Assembly (NCBI RefSeq): GCF_001870465.1
Contig: NZ_MDGK01000041.1
Coordinates: 124,001-188,000, forward strand
Direction of reading: 5' to 3'
Origin: Pseudomonas extremorientalis
GTDB taxonomy: Bacteria; Pseudomonadota; Gammaproteobacteria; Pseudomonadales; Pseudomonadaceae
Length of the DNA stretch: 64,000 bases
Shown: piece by piece, positions 51,193 through 60,091 of the stretch
Layout: each line of letters begins with the position of its first letter
Position numbering within the stretch: the first letter of the stretch is position 1
The notes under the pieces: generated by a model
What the model was told of the DNA's origin: nothing
Database searches by the model: none
What the model saw: only the letters and a program-made list of their open reading frames with translations
Translations under genes and position numbers: made by a program

Positions 51193-53448
51193 TTAACCCT
51201 TGATGCAATCGACGGTGTAACAACGACCGCTGCCATCATCCTCGTGTTGCAACCCATGAACATCGGCGACAAAACCGGGGAAACTGCTATCGAACGTCCG
51301 GGCAAACGCCAGGTAGTCGATGATCGAGCGCGTCGACTCGGTAAAGCGCTCGCCCGGCATGATCAACGGAATGCCGGGCGGATAAGGCACCAGCATCACG
51401 GCTGCGATGCGTCCTGGCAAGGCGTCGATGGAAACCGCCTCCACTTCGCCCCTCACCAATTGGTCGTAGGCGTCGGCGGGCTTCATCGCGATTTCCGGCA
51501 ATACGGTGTACATGCGCTTCAAATGCCTGGCCGTGGCGTTGCTGCGATAACAGCTGTGCAACTGGTCACACAGGTCGCGCAAGCCCAGGCTTTGGTAGCG
51601 CGTCGGCCCTTGGGCAAACACCGATGGCAAACAACTGGCCAGGCTGATATTGGCGTCGTAGCTGCGCTTGAATTCCAGCAATTCGGTGAGCAAGGTACTC
51701 CATTTACCTTTGGTAATGCCCATGGAGAACAGCACGAGGAAAGAATACAGCCCGGTCTTTTCCACTACCAGACCGCGCTCCCAGAGGAACTTGCTGACCA
51801 CCGCCGCCGGGATCCCGCAATCGCTCAAGGCACCGCCGGCATTGAGACCGGGCATTACCAGGGTCACTTTGATCGGGTCCAGCAGCACATAGTCCTCGGC
51901 TACATCACCGAAGCCATGCCAGTCATCCTGGGGATGCAATAACCAATCGGCGGTGGCGACCTTGTCGATCCCCGCCACCGACGGTGGCTGCCAGATGGAA
52001 AACCACCAGTCCTCGGCGGCGATATGCTGGCGCAGATTGGCCAGGGCACGGCGGAAGCTCAGCGCCTCATCAAACATCTCCTGCAACAGCGAACGCCCGG
52101 CCGGGCCTTCCATCATTGCCGAAGCTACGTCCAGGGAGGCAATGATGCTGTATTGCGGCGATGTGGAGATATGCATCATGAACGCCTCGTTGAAACGGTC
52201 ACGGTCCAGTTGGCGGGCACCGCCGTCCTGCACATGGATCATCGAAGCCTGGCTGAAAGCTGCCAGCAGTTTGTGGGTGGAGTGAGTGGTAAACACCAGC
52301 GGGCTGTCCGCCGTGCGCGAGGTGCCCATGCCGTAGCGCCCGGCGAAGAACTCATGAAACGCCGCGTAGGCGTACCAGGCCTCGTCAAAATGCAGCACCT
52401 CGACGCTGTTGCCCAATTGCTGTTTGATCAGCTCGGCGTTGTAGCACAGGCCGTCGTAGGTGGAATTGGTGACCACCGCCATCTTCACTTTCGGCGGGCG
52501 ACCACGGGTCAAGGGACTGGCGTCGATCTTGGCGCGGATCGACTCGGGGCTGAACTCGCTCAGGGGAATCGGACCGATGATCCCCAGTTCGTTGCGCTCC
52601 GGGCACAGGTACAGCGGGATGGCGCCGGTCATGATGATCGAATGCAGCACCGACTTGTGACAGTTGCGGTCCACCAGCACCAGGTCATCGCGCCCGACCA
52701 TGGAATGCCAGACGATTTTGTTGGCGGTGGAGGTGCCGTTGATGACGAAGAACGTATGGTCGGCGCCAAAGTTACGCGCAGCACGGGCTTCGGCTTCGGC
52801 CAGCGGCCCGGTGTGATCCAGCAGCGAACCCAGCTCGGGCACCGAGACCGATAGATCCGAGCGCAGTGTGTTTTCCCCGAAGAACTGGTGGAACGCTTGC
52901 CCCACCGGGCTTTTGCGATAGGCCACACCGCCGCCATGGCCCGGTGTGTGCCAGGAATAGTTCGAATCAGCCGTGTGCTGCACCAACGCCTTGAAGAACG
53001 GCGGCAACAGACCATCCAGATACGTACGCGCCGCACGGGCGACTTGCCGGGCTAGAAACGGCACGGTGTCTTCGAACAGATACAGGATGCCGCGCAACTG
53101 GTTGAGTTCGCTCATGGCGTCGGCAGGCGCGTTTTCCAGGGTGACTTGCTCGCCCAGGGCGAAGATCGGCAGGTTGGGCGCCCGCAGCCGCGCCAAGCGG
53201 ATCAGCTCGACCATGTTCTGTAGAAGGTGGGTGTTTTCGCCAGCACCTTCGGCGGCGATCAACATGCACGCCAGGCCATGATGGGTAGACGCCACCAGCC
53301 TGCCTTCGGCGTAGTCCACCGCGGAAAATATAGAAAAGCCCTCTTGCTCCAACTCCCGGGCGATGCCTCGGACCCGGTCACCGGCAACGGTGTCGGCCTT
53401 GATGTCGCGGTGCACGATCAGGACGGGAAACTTCAGGTCTTTATACAT
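51193..53448 (-). CDS. ldcA: PLP-dependent lysine decarboxylase (Orn/Lys/Arg class)
   Basis: This 751-aa fold-type I decarboxylase has an N-terminal wing domain (MYKDLKFPVLIVHRDIK...). The PLP-binding Lys lies in TTHSTHKLLAAFSQ, with HTPGHGGG and HFDEAWYAYAAFHEF in the core. The length and many phrases match the P. aeruginosa lysine decarboxylase LdcA as I remember it. That enzyme converts lysine to cadaverine and belongs to an arginine-responsive lysine catabolic route. An ornithine or arginine substrate cannot be excluded from sequence alone. Confidence 0.92.
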   Translation of the reverse strand: MYKDLKFPVLIVHRDIKADTVAGDRVRGIARELEQEGFSIFSAVDYAEGRLVASTHHGLACMLIAAEGAGENTHLLQNMVELIRLARLRAPNLPIFALGEQVTLENAPADAMSELNQLRGILYLFEDTVPFLARQVARAARTYLDGLLPPFFKALVQHTADSNYSWHTPGHGGGVAYRKSPVGQAFHQFFGENTLRSDLSVSVPELGSLLDHTGPLAEAEARAARNFGADHTFFVINGTSTANKIVWHSMVGRDDLVLVDRNCHKSVLHSIIMTGAIPLYLCPERNELGIIGPIPLSEFSPESIRAKIDASPLTRGRPPKVKMAVVTNSTYDGLCYNAELIKQQLGNSVEVLHFDEAWYAYAAFHEFFAGRYGMGTSRTADSPLVFTTHSTHKLLAAFSQASMIHVQDGGARQLDRDRFNEAFMMHISTSPQYSIIASLDVASAMMEGPAGRSLLQEMFDEALSFRRALANLRQHIAAEDWWFSIWQPPSVAGIDKVATADWLLHPQDDWHGFGDVAEDYVLLDPIKVTLVMPGLNAGGALSDCGIPAAVVSKFLWERGLVVEKTGLYSFLVLFSMGITKGKWSTLLTELLEFKRSYDANISLASCLPSVFAQGPTRYQSLGLRDLCDQLHSCYRSNATARHLKRMYTVLPEIAMKPADAYDQLVRGEVEAVSIDALPGRIAAVMLVPYPPGIPLIMPGERFTESTRSIIDYLAFARTFDSSFPGFVADVHGLQHEDDGSGRCYTVDCIKG

Positions 53449-53538
53449 GTGTGCTTGTCGTCCTGAGGGCTATGCACTCAAGGGTAGAAGCTTGGCGGGC
53501 ATGACGCGAATGAAGATTGACAGGCAATTGAAATCAAT

Positions 53539-53628
53539 TGTGGGAGGGGGCTTGCCTGCGATAACGGTACATCAGTCAACACAGGTTTCGACTGGCCTGC
53601 CGCTATCGGGAGCAAGCCCCCTCCCACA
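53539..53628. repeat. REP doublet (REPIN) between ldcA and dnaQ
   Basis: TGTGGGAGGGGGCTTGCCTGCGAT begins the left copy (53539), and the inverted right copy ends CAAGCCCCCTCCCACA (53628). The two are joined by a loop of about 40 bases containing AACACAGGTTTCGACTGG. The left core (GCCTGCG) differs from the usual GCCCCCG. It fills the 204-base gap, which holds no gene. Confidence 0.88.
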
Positions 53629-53652
53629 GTTTCAATCGAGTTCATCCAGGGG

Positions 53653-54399
53653 TTATTGCTGGGTCAGTTGGGTCCACAATGCCGGCGCGCCCGCCGATTT
53701 GGCGATCGCTTCCAACCGGGCCGCGTGTTCCGCGAGGTCCTGTTCGCTGGCGCGGATGATCGTCGTGGGTTTGCGATCAGCCGGCAGTCGGCGGATTTCC
53801 GAAGGACGGTTGCCCGAGCCTTCCGCCGAGCCGCTGCCATCGGAGGCGTTGCCCGCCAGGGACAGGCTGGTCTGCCCGCCGGTCATGGTCAGGTAGACGT
53901 CAGCGAGAATCTCGGAGTCGAGCAAGGCGCCGTGGAGCTCACGGCCGGAGTTGTCGACGCCATAACGTTTGCACAGGGCGTCGAGGCTGTTGCGCTGACC
54001 CGGGTGGCGCTCACGGGCCATCATCAAGGTATCGAGGATCGAGCAGTGCCGGGAAATGTCCGCGCGATCAGTCTGCCCCATCAGGGCAAACTCGTTATTG
54101 ATGAAGCCGACGTCAAACGCCGCGTTATGGATGATCAACTGGGCACCGTTGATGAATTCGAAGAACTCATCGGCGACTTCGGCGAAGCGCGGCTTGCCCT
54201 TGAGAAATTCGTCAGTGATGCCGTGGACGGCGATTGCGCCTTCGTCACTGTCGCGGTCCGGTTGCAGGTAGACGTGGAAGTGACGGCCGGTCAGGCGGCG
54301 CCCCATCAATTCGACACAGCCGATTTCAATGATCCGGTGACCGTCGGTCACCGGCATGCCGGTGGTTTCGGTATCGAGTACAACAGATCGGATGGCCAT
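53653..54399 (-). CDS. dnaQ: DNA polymerase III epsilon subunit (3'-5' proofreading exonuclease)
   Basis: This 248-aa protein is the proofreading subunit of the replicative polymerase core. The DEDDh motifs are Exo I LDTETTGMPVTDGHRIIEIG (residues 8-27), HNAAFDVGFINNEF, and a C-terminal HGALLDSEILADVYL with the catalytic His and Asp. The C-terminal tail should bind the alpha subunit. It follows rnhA on the same strand (64-base gap), the usual rnhA-dnaQ arrangement. Confidence 0.96.
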   Translation of the reverse strand: MAIRSVVLDTETTGMPVTDGHRIIEIGCVELMGRRLTGRHFHVYLQPDRDSDEGAIAVHGITDEFLKGKPRFAEVADEFFEFINGAQLIIHNAAFDVGFINNEFALMGQTDRADISRHCSILDTLMMARERHPGQRNSLDALCKRYGVDNSGRELHGALLDSEILADVYLTMTGGQTSLSLAGNASDGSGSAEGSGNRPSEIRRLPADRKPTTIIRASEQDLAEHAARLEAIAKSAGAPALWTQLTQQ

Positions 54400-54463
54400 C
54401 AGGGTTCAGCTCTCAACGGTTTGGTGTATTTCAAAGGGCGCGATGTTACCACGTGAGTCGCCT

Positions 54464-54916
54464 TCAACTCTGCTTGTAGCCCCGCACTTCATCCACGCCA
54501 CGGTTGGCCAACTGGTCAGCACGTTCGTTGCCGGGATGGCCAATATGACCGCGTACCCATTTCCAGGTGATGTCATGGCGATTGCATTGCTCATCGAGCA
54601 ATTGCCACAGGTCGGCATTTTTCACCGGTTCCTTGGCGGCGGTTTTCCACCCGCGCTTCTTCCAGTTGGCCATCCACTCGTTGATGCCCTTCATCACGTA
54701 TTGCGAGTCGGTCACCAGCAGCACATTGCAGCGGCGCTTGAGTTCTTCCAGGCCACGAATGGCGCCCATCAGCTCCATGCGGTTGTTGGTGGTGTTGGCC
54801 TCACCGCCCCACAACTCCTTCTCCACGCCTTTGCACACCAGCAACGCGCCCCAGCCGCCGGGGCCCGGGTTGCCCTTGCAGGCGCCATCGGTGAAGAGTT
54901 CTACGCTATCGGTCAT
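54464..54916 (-). CDS. rnhA: Ribonuclease HI
   Basis: This 150-aa enzyme cuts the RNA strand of RNA/DNA hybrids. The catalytic carboxylates are visible: Asp in LFTDGACKGNPGPGGWG, Glu in NRMELMGAIRGLEEL, Asp in VTDSQYVMKGI, and a late Asp in NERADQLANRGV. The length is normal. It precedes dnaQ and follows the methyltransferase on the same strand. Confidence 0.97.
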   Translation of the reverse strand: MTDSVELFTDGACKGNPGPGGWGALLVCKGVEKELWGGEANTTNNRMELMGAIRGLEELKRRCNVLLVTDSQYVMKGINEWMANWKKRGWKTAAKEPVKNADLWQLLDEQCNRHDITWKWVRGHIGHPGNERADQLANRGVDEVRGYKQS

Positions 54917-54946
54917 CGGTTGCTCGGTATCAATTCAAAAAGAGGA

Positions 54947-55705
54947 TTACGCATCGCTTTGCTTGCGGTTGACCTTGGCCATCGGCAATGGCACCAGCTT
55001 GCCCATCGGCTCGCGGCGCACCTGCTGCAACGGGCGCAGCCCGACCGCGATCTTGCGCGCCACCAGCAGGTAAAAGCCGCCACCGGACAATTGCCAGGCG
55101 CCGGCCCGGCGTTCCCAGCCGGCCAGGCGGCCCTGCCACTTGGTCGACGCAAGCGGCGGACGATAGCACCCGAAGCGGCGTTTCTCCAGCGCGAAGCCCA
55201 GCAGGTTCAGCCAGTCGCCCACCCGTTGCGGCGAGATGCAGCGCGCCTGGCGCAGGCCGTCATGGGCGAACACATGACGCAGGCCCCAACTGCTCCAGGG
55301 GTTGATCCCCACGATCAGCAAATGGCCACCGGGCCGTACGCTGCTCGCCGCCTCGCGCAGCAAGCCATGGGGCGACAGGCAGAAATCCAGCCCGTGCTGC
55401 AGCACTACCACATCGGCAGCATGCTCGCTCAACGGCCAGGCCTGTTCCTCGCACACGATCTCCACACCTGGCAACGGTGCACCCAGGCGAACATTACGTT
55501 GCACCTGCGGCGCGCAGGGCGGCGTTTCGGCCGAGGGGCCGTAGTGCACCAGATAGCCACCAAAGAACCGGCCCAGTTCGTCTTCGAGCATGCGCCGTTC
55601 TTCGTCCAGCAGAAATTGCCCGATGGGACCGGACAGCCACTCGCGGGCCGCGCCGATCAGGGCCAGCCACTCAGGATCGGCCTGGGCGAACGCTTTATCA
55701 GTCAT
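54947..55705 (-). CDS. SAM-dependent methyltransferase (class I)
   Basis: This 252-aa protein starts at ATG 55705 (MTDKAFAQADPEWL) with GGAG upstream. Methyltransferase motifs are GVEIVCEE, DVVVLQHGLDFCLSPHGLLREAASSVRPGGHLLIVGINPW (Methyltransf_11 type), and a C-terminal LLVARKI strand. The SAM glycine-rich loop is poorly conserved (LPGVEIVCEEQ), which is common in this neighbour-of-gloB family. It is divergent from gloB and precedes rnhA. The substrate is unknown. Confidence 0.85.
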   Translation of the reverse strand: MTDKAFAQADPEWLALIGAAREWLSGPIGQFLLDEERRMLEDELGRFFGGYLVHYGPSAETPPCAPQVQRNVRLGAPLPGVEIVCEEQAWPLSEHAADVVVLQHGLDFCLSPHGLLREAASSVRPGGHLLIVGINPWSSWGLRHVFAHDGLRQARCISPQRVGDWLNLLGFALEKRRFGCYRPPLASTKWQGRLAGWERRAGAWQLSGGGFYLLVARKIAVGLRPLQQVRREPMGKLVPLPMAKVNRKQSDA

Positions 55706-55770
55706 TGCATTCTCCAACTCGCCTAGACGTTCTAAGATGCACCAATGTGTTCAGCTTGGCGAATCGAAGA

Positions 55771-56538
55771 ATGATACAGATCAGTGCCCTGCCCGCCTTC
55801 ACCGATAACTACATCTGGTTGTTACAGGACCCTCGCACCCAACGCTGCGCCGTGGTCGACCCCGGCGATGCCGCGCCCGTGCTGGCCTGGCTCGAGCAGA
55901 ACCCTGGCTGGAGCCTCAGCGACATCCTGATCACCCACCATCACCACGATCACGTCGGCGGTGTCGAACAACTCAAGCGTGAGACCGACGCCAAGGTCTA
56001 CGGCCCGGCCAACGAGAAAATCCCGGCGCGGGACGTGGCGTTGCACGATAACGACCGCATTACGGTACTCGGCCTGGACTTCGACATCTATAGCGTTCCC
56101 GGCCACACCCTGGGCCATATCGCCTTTTATCACCCGGGCGTGCTGTTGTGTGGCGACACCCTGTTCGCCGCCGGTTGCGGGCGCCTGTTCGAAGGCACAC
56201 CGGAACAGATGCACAGCTCCCTCGAGCGCCTGGCCGCCCTGCCCGCCGATACTCTGGTGTACTGCACCCACGAATACACGCAGAGTAACCTCAAGTTCGC
56301 TCAAGCTGTGGAACCGGACAACACCGATATAGCCGAACGAGTGGAGAACGTACGCCAACTGCGGGCCAGAGGCGAGATCACGCTGCCTTCCAACCTGGCC
56401 CTGGAAAAGCTGACCAACCCCTTTCTGCGCACCTCTGAAACATCCGTTAAACAAAAAGCGGACGAACGGAATGGCCGTGACAACCGCTCTGGGGCCGAGG
56501 TGTTTGCTAGCTTGAGGGCTTGGAAAGATAAGTTCTAA
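55771..56538 (+). CDS. gloB: Hydroxyacylglutathione hydrolase (glyoxalase II)
   Basis: This 255-aa metallo-beta-lactamase-fold enzyme hydrolyses S-lactoylglutathione to lactate and glutathione, the last step of methylglyoxal detoxification. The metal motif is THHHHDHVGG, with PGHTLGHIAFY and FAAGCGRLFEGTPEQM later, and the C-terminal glutathione-binding helix ends in LRAWKDKF. ATG 55771 gives the usual length. Confidence 0.96.
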   Translation: MIQISALPAFTDNYIWLLQDPRTQRCAVVDPGDAAPVLAWLEQNPGWSLSDILITHHHHDHVGGVEQLKRETDAKVYGPANEKIPARDVALHDNDRITVLGLDFDIYSVPGHTLGHIAFYHPGVLLCGDTLFAAGCGRLFEGTPEQMHSSLERLAALPADTLVYCTHEYTQSNLKFAQAVEPDNTDIAERVENVRQLRARGEITLPSNLALEKLTNPFLRTSETSVKQKADERNGRDNRSGAEVFASLRAWKDKF

Positions 56539-56636
56539 AGGGAAGCAATCTGATACGCAATTTCTGAATGGTTGACCGGAACCCAACGGGTTTCTAGAAT
56601 CGCCCGACATTTTTGCCCGGAACTTACTTCCAGCCA

Positions 56637-58052
56637 ATGTCGTCATCTATTCGTAAATCCAACCATTCAGACGCATTGACCCGCCTGGCTCAAGCTGTGG
56701 CGGTGGCTGTGTCCGCCACACTGGCGGGCTGCCAATCAAGCAATTTCACCGCACAATCCACCGTGCAACCCAAGCCAAACCTCACCGCCAAAATCAAACA
56801 GAAACCCGTCATCTGGCTTTCAGAAAAACCGGCTCCCGACGTGCCCCAGGATGTTTGGGAACGCATGCGCCGGGGCTTTCAACTGCAGGACGGTCTAGGT
56901 GTCAACCCGCGTATCGAGCAACAGCGCCTGTGGTTCGCCAGCAACCCGTCCTTCCTGGAGAATGCCGGAGAACGCGGCAGCCTCTACATTCACTACATCG
57001 TCGAACGTCTTGAAGAACGCAACATGCCCTTGGAGCTGGCGCTGCTGCCAGTGATTGAAAGTGCCTACAATCCGATGGCCTATTCGCGCAGCGATGCGGT
57101 CGGCCTCTGGCAGTTCATCCCCTCCACCGGGCGCTACTTCAACCTGCGCCAGACCCGTGCCTACGATGGCCGTCGCGACATCACCGCCTCCACCACCGCC
57201 GCACTCGACTACCTGACCCGCCTGCATGACATGTTCAACGGCGACTGGCTGCTGGCCCTGGCCGCCTATAACGCCGGCGAAGGCACGGTGAGCCGGGCCA
57301 TCGAGCGCAACGAGAAGCTCGGCCTGCCGACCGACTACTGGAACCTGCCGCTGCCCCAGGAAACCAAGGACTACGTGCCCAAGTTCCTGGCGCTGTCCCA
57401 GGTGGTGCTGGCACCCGAGGCCTACGGCGTCAACCTGAACCCGATTGCCAACCAACCTTACTTCGAAGTGGTGGAAGTCAAGCAGAGCATGGACCTGTCA
57501 CGGGTTGCCGCGCTGGCCGAGATCGACGAAGACGAACTGTTCCAGCTCAACCCGGCGCTGAAACAACGCACTACCCTGGACGGCCCGCAGCATTTGCTGG
57601 TGCCCAGTTCCAAGGCGCAACTGCTGACCAGCACCCTTTCGACGATGAAGCCTGAAGAATTGCTGGCAATGCGTCCGAAAAAGCAGGTGTTCGACGAGGT
57701 CGAGACCGCACGGGTGGCCGGGCGTACTCGCAGCTACAAGGTACGCACCGGCGACAACCTGACGCTGATTGCCAAGGCCAACAAGGTCGACGTACATGAC
57801 CTGCAACGCTGGAACAAGCTCAACGGCCAGGCCCTCAAGGTCGGCCAGACCCTGGTAATGCAGGACACGCGCAAGCTGGTGGCCAAGGCCGACAGCAAGA
57901 AACCGGTGCAATACAAGGTCAAGAAAGGCGACTCGCTGTACATGGTCGCCAAGCGCTTCAATGTCGAGATGCAACACCTCAAGCGCTGGAACCCGCGTAC
58001 CGGCCAGGCCCTGAAGCCTGGGCAGATGCTGGTGGTCTCCGGGCCACGCTAA
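56637..58052 (+). CDS. mltD: Membrane-bound lytic murein transglycosylase D
   Basis: This 471-aa outer-membrane lipoprotein cleaves peptidoglycan glycan strands. The lipobox is ATLAGCQSS (lipidated Cys near residue 32). The SLT domain has the catalytic Glu in ALLPVIESAYNPMAYSRSDAVGLWQFIP and the AAYNAGEGTVSRAI segment. Two LysM domains close the protein (YKVRTGDNLTLIAKANKV and YKVKKGDSLYMVAKRFNV). ATG 56637 is the natural start; an in-frame TTG lies at 56613. A REP doublet follows. Confidence 0.95.
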   Translation: MSSSIRKSNHSDALTRLAQAVAVAVSATLAGCQSSNFTAQSTVQPKPNLTAKIKQKPVIWLSEKPAPDVPQDVWERMRRGFQLQDGLGVNPRIEQQRLWFASNPSFLENAGERGSLYIHYIVERLEERNMPLELALLPVIESAYNPMAYSRSDAVGLWQFIPSTGRYFNLRQTRAYDGRRDITASTTAALDYLTRLHDMFNGDWLLALAAYNAGEGTVSRAIERNEKLGLPTDYWNLPLPQETKDYVPKFLALSQVVLAPEAYGVNLNPIANQPYFEVVEVKQSMDLSRVAALAEIDEDELFQLNPALKQRTTLDGPQHLLVPSSKAQLLTSTLSTMKPEELLAMRPKKQVFDEVETARVAGRTRSYKVRTGDNLTLIAKANKVDVHDLQRWNKLNGQALKVGQTLVMQDTRKLVAKADSKKPVQYKVKKGDSLYMVAKRFNVEMQHLKRWNPRTGQALKPGQMLVVSGPR

Positions 58053-58077
58053 GGCCTCTGGAACAATGGGGACCCCA

Positions 58078-58168
58078 TGTGGGAGGGGGCTTGCCCCCGA
58101 TAGCGGTAAGCCAGCCAATGAATCTGTTGGCTGATGCATTGCTATCGGGGGCAAGCCCCCTCCCGCAT
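58078..58168. repeat. REP doublet (REPIN) after mltD
   Basis: TGTGGGAGGGGGCTTGCCCCCGAT (from 58078) and its inverted partner ending CAAGCCCCCTCCCGCA (58168) are joined by a loop containing GCCAGCCAATGAATCTGTTGGCTGATGC, itself partly self-complementary (CAGCCAA/TTGGCTG). It separates mltD from the transporter operon. Confidence 0.9.
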
Positions 58169-58261
58169 TGGCCCTGCATCAGCCGACTGGCTTTTTCCAA
58201 CCGGAACAAGCTGTTACTGTACCGATCATAAAGCCCAAGCCGCCTGGATCGGATCTCTGAC

Positions 58262-60091
58262 TTGAAGCGTCCCCTCCTTCTACTAATAAGTCTGGCCTTG
58301 AGCTTTGCAGCGAACGCGACGATTACCGAGAGCCACGGTTATGCGCAGTTCGGCAGCCTCAAGTACCCGGCCAAATTCACCCACTTCGATTGGGTAAACC
58401 CTGCAGCGCCGAAAGGCGGGACATTGCGGGTCATGGCCTTTGGCACTTTCGACACCCTCAACCCCTATACCTTCAAGGGCTCCAGCCCGGTTTCCACGCC
58501 GAACTTCCTGCAATATGGCGTCAACGAGCTGAATGAGCCCTTGATGGTCGGCACCGGTCTGTACGCGCCCTCCGGCGATGAACCCACCTCCAGCTATGGG
58601 CTGATCGCCCAATCGGTGGAGTACAGCGAGGACCGCAGTTGGGTGGTGTTCAACCTGCGTCCCGAAGCGCGCTTTCACGATGGCAAGCCGATCACGGCGT
58701 ATGACGTGGCGTTTTCCTATCGCACCTTGCTGACCGAAGGGCACCCGCAATACCGCACCAACCTGCAGGAAGTGGCGCGGGTGGATATCCTCAACCGCCA
58801 CCGCATCCGCTTTGTGTTCAAGCGTGCCGGCAACCCCTTGCTGATCCTGCGCCTGGGCGAGTTGCCGGTATTGCCCCAGCACTACTGGAAAAACCGCGAC
58901 TTCAAGGCCACCACCTTCGAACCACCCCTGGGCAGCGGCCCCTACCGCATCAGCAAGGTCACGCCCGGACGGCAACTGGTGTTCGAACGTGTCAAGGACT
59001 ACTGGGGCAAGGACCTGCCGGTCAACCAGGGCTTCTATAACTATGACAAAGTCGAGGTGGAGTTTTACCGCGACAGCGATGTGGCCTTCGAAGCCTTCAA
59101 GGCCGGTGAATTCGATATCTACATCGAGCACCAGGCCAAGAACTGGGCCAATGGCTACAACTTCCCGGCGGTGAACCGGGGTGACGTGATCAAGGCGCAG
59201 ATCGCCCACCAAATCCCGACACAGAGCCAGGGTCTGTTCATGAACACGCGGCGGCCCACGTTCAGCCAGACCAAGGTGCGCGAAGCCCTGGGACTGATGT
59301 TCGACTTCGAGTGGACCAACCGCACCCTGTTCAGCAGCGCGTACAAGCGCACCTTGAGCTACTACCCCAACAGCGAATTCGCCGCCACCGGCGTACCCAC
59401 CGGCCGTGAATGGCTGATGCTCTCGCCCTACCGCGAGCAGTTGCCGGCCAACCTGTTCACGCAAGCCTTCAGCCTGCCCCAGACCGACGGGCGCGGCATC
59501 CCCCGCGAGACTATGCGCCGCGCGCTGGCCCTGCTCGGCGAGGCTGGCTGGAAGCTGTCCGGACAACGCCTGGTCAACAAGGATGGCCAGCCGCTGCGTT
59601 TCGAGATTCTGCTGGTCAACCCGAACCTGGAGCGCATCCTGCAGCCCTATGTCGAGAACCTGATCAGCATCGGCGTCGACGCGCGCCTGCGTACCGTCGA
59701 CCGTGCCCAGTACAAGCAGCGCCTGGACCAATTCGACTTCGACATGATCCTGATCACCCTCAACCAGACCTTGAGTCCGGGCCTTGAGCAGTGGCAGTAC
59801 TTCCACTCCAGCCAGGCCGCGATCAAGGGCAGCAAGAACTACGCAGGCATCAACAACCCGATTGTCGATCACCTGCTGGAACAACTGCTGGCCGCCAAGA
59901 CCCGCGAAGAGCAACTGGCCGCCGGCCGTGCCCTCGACCGGGTGCTGCTGTGGCAGCACTACAGTATTCCCAACTGGTACCTCAACTATCATCGCCTGGC
60001 GTACCGCAACCGGTTCGCCTTTGTCACCACGCCGCCCTACAACCTGGGCCTGAGCGCGTGGTGGCTGAAAGCTTCGGAGAAAGCCCAATGA
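58262..60091 (+). CDS. nppA1: ABC transporter solute-binding protein, YejA/NppA-type (first copy)
   Basis: This 609-aa periplasmic binding protein (family 5) is for peptides. It starts with TTG at 58262; I see no nearby ATG that fits. The signal peptide is KRPLLLLISLALSFAANA. Family motifs are AKFTHFDWVNPAAPKGGTLR, the PEARFHDGKPITAYDV signature, and IPNWYLNYHRLAYRNRF at the end. It is the first of two tandem binding proteins. In P. aeruginosa the syntenic operon (as I remember it) is Npp, which imports peptidyl nucleoside antibiotics; YejABEF imports microcin C. Confidence 0.9.
   Translation: MKRPLLLLISLALSFAANATITESHGYAQFGSLKYPAKFTHFDWVNPAAPKGGTLRVMAFGTFDTLNPYTFKGSSPVSTPNFLQYGVNELNEPLMVGTGLYAPSGDEPTSSYGLIAQSVEYSEDRSWVVFNLRPEARFHDGKPITAYDVAFSYRTLLTEGHPQYRTNLQEVARVDILNRHRIRFVFKRAGNPLLILRLGELPVLPQHYWKNRDFKATTFEPPLGSGPYRISKVTPGRQLVFERVKDYWGKDLPVNQGFYNYDKVEVEFYRDSDVAFEAFKAGEFDIYIEHQAKNWANGYNFPAVNRGDVIKAQIAHQIPTQSQGLFMNTRRPTFSQTKVREALGLMFDFEWTNRTLFSSAYKRTLSYYPNSEFAATGVPTGREWLMLSPYREQLPANLFTQAFSLPQTDGRGIPRETMRRALALLGEAGWKLSGQRLVNKDGQPLRFEILLVNPNLERILQPYVENLISIGVDARLRTVDRAQYKQRLDQFDFDMILITLNQTLSPGLEQWQYFHSSQAAIKGSKNYAGINNPIVDHLLEQLLAAKTREEQLAAGRALDRVLLWQHYSIPNWYLNYHRLAYRNRFAFVTTPPYNLGLSAWWLKASEKAQ

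Noticed and set aside
58283..60088. 601-codon open frame on the minus strand
   Set aside because: It is the antisense shadow of the first solute-binding protein gene and lacks recognisable motifs.
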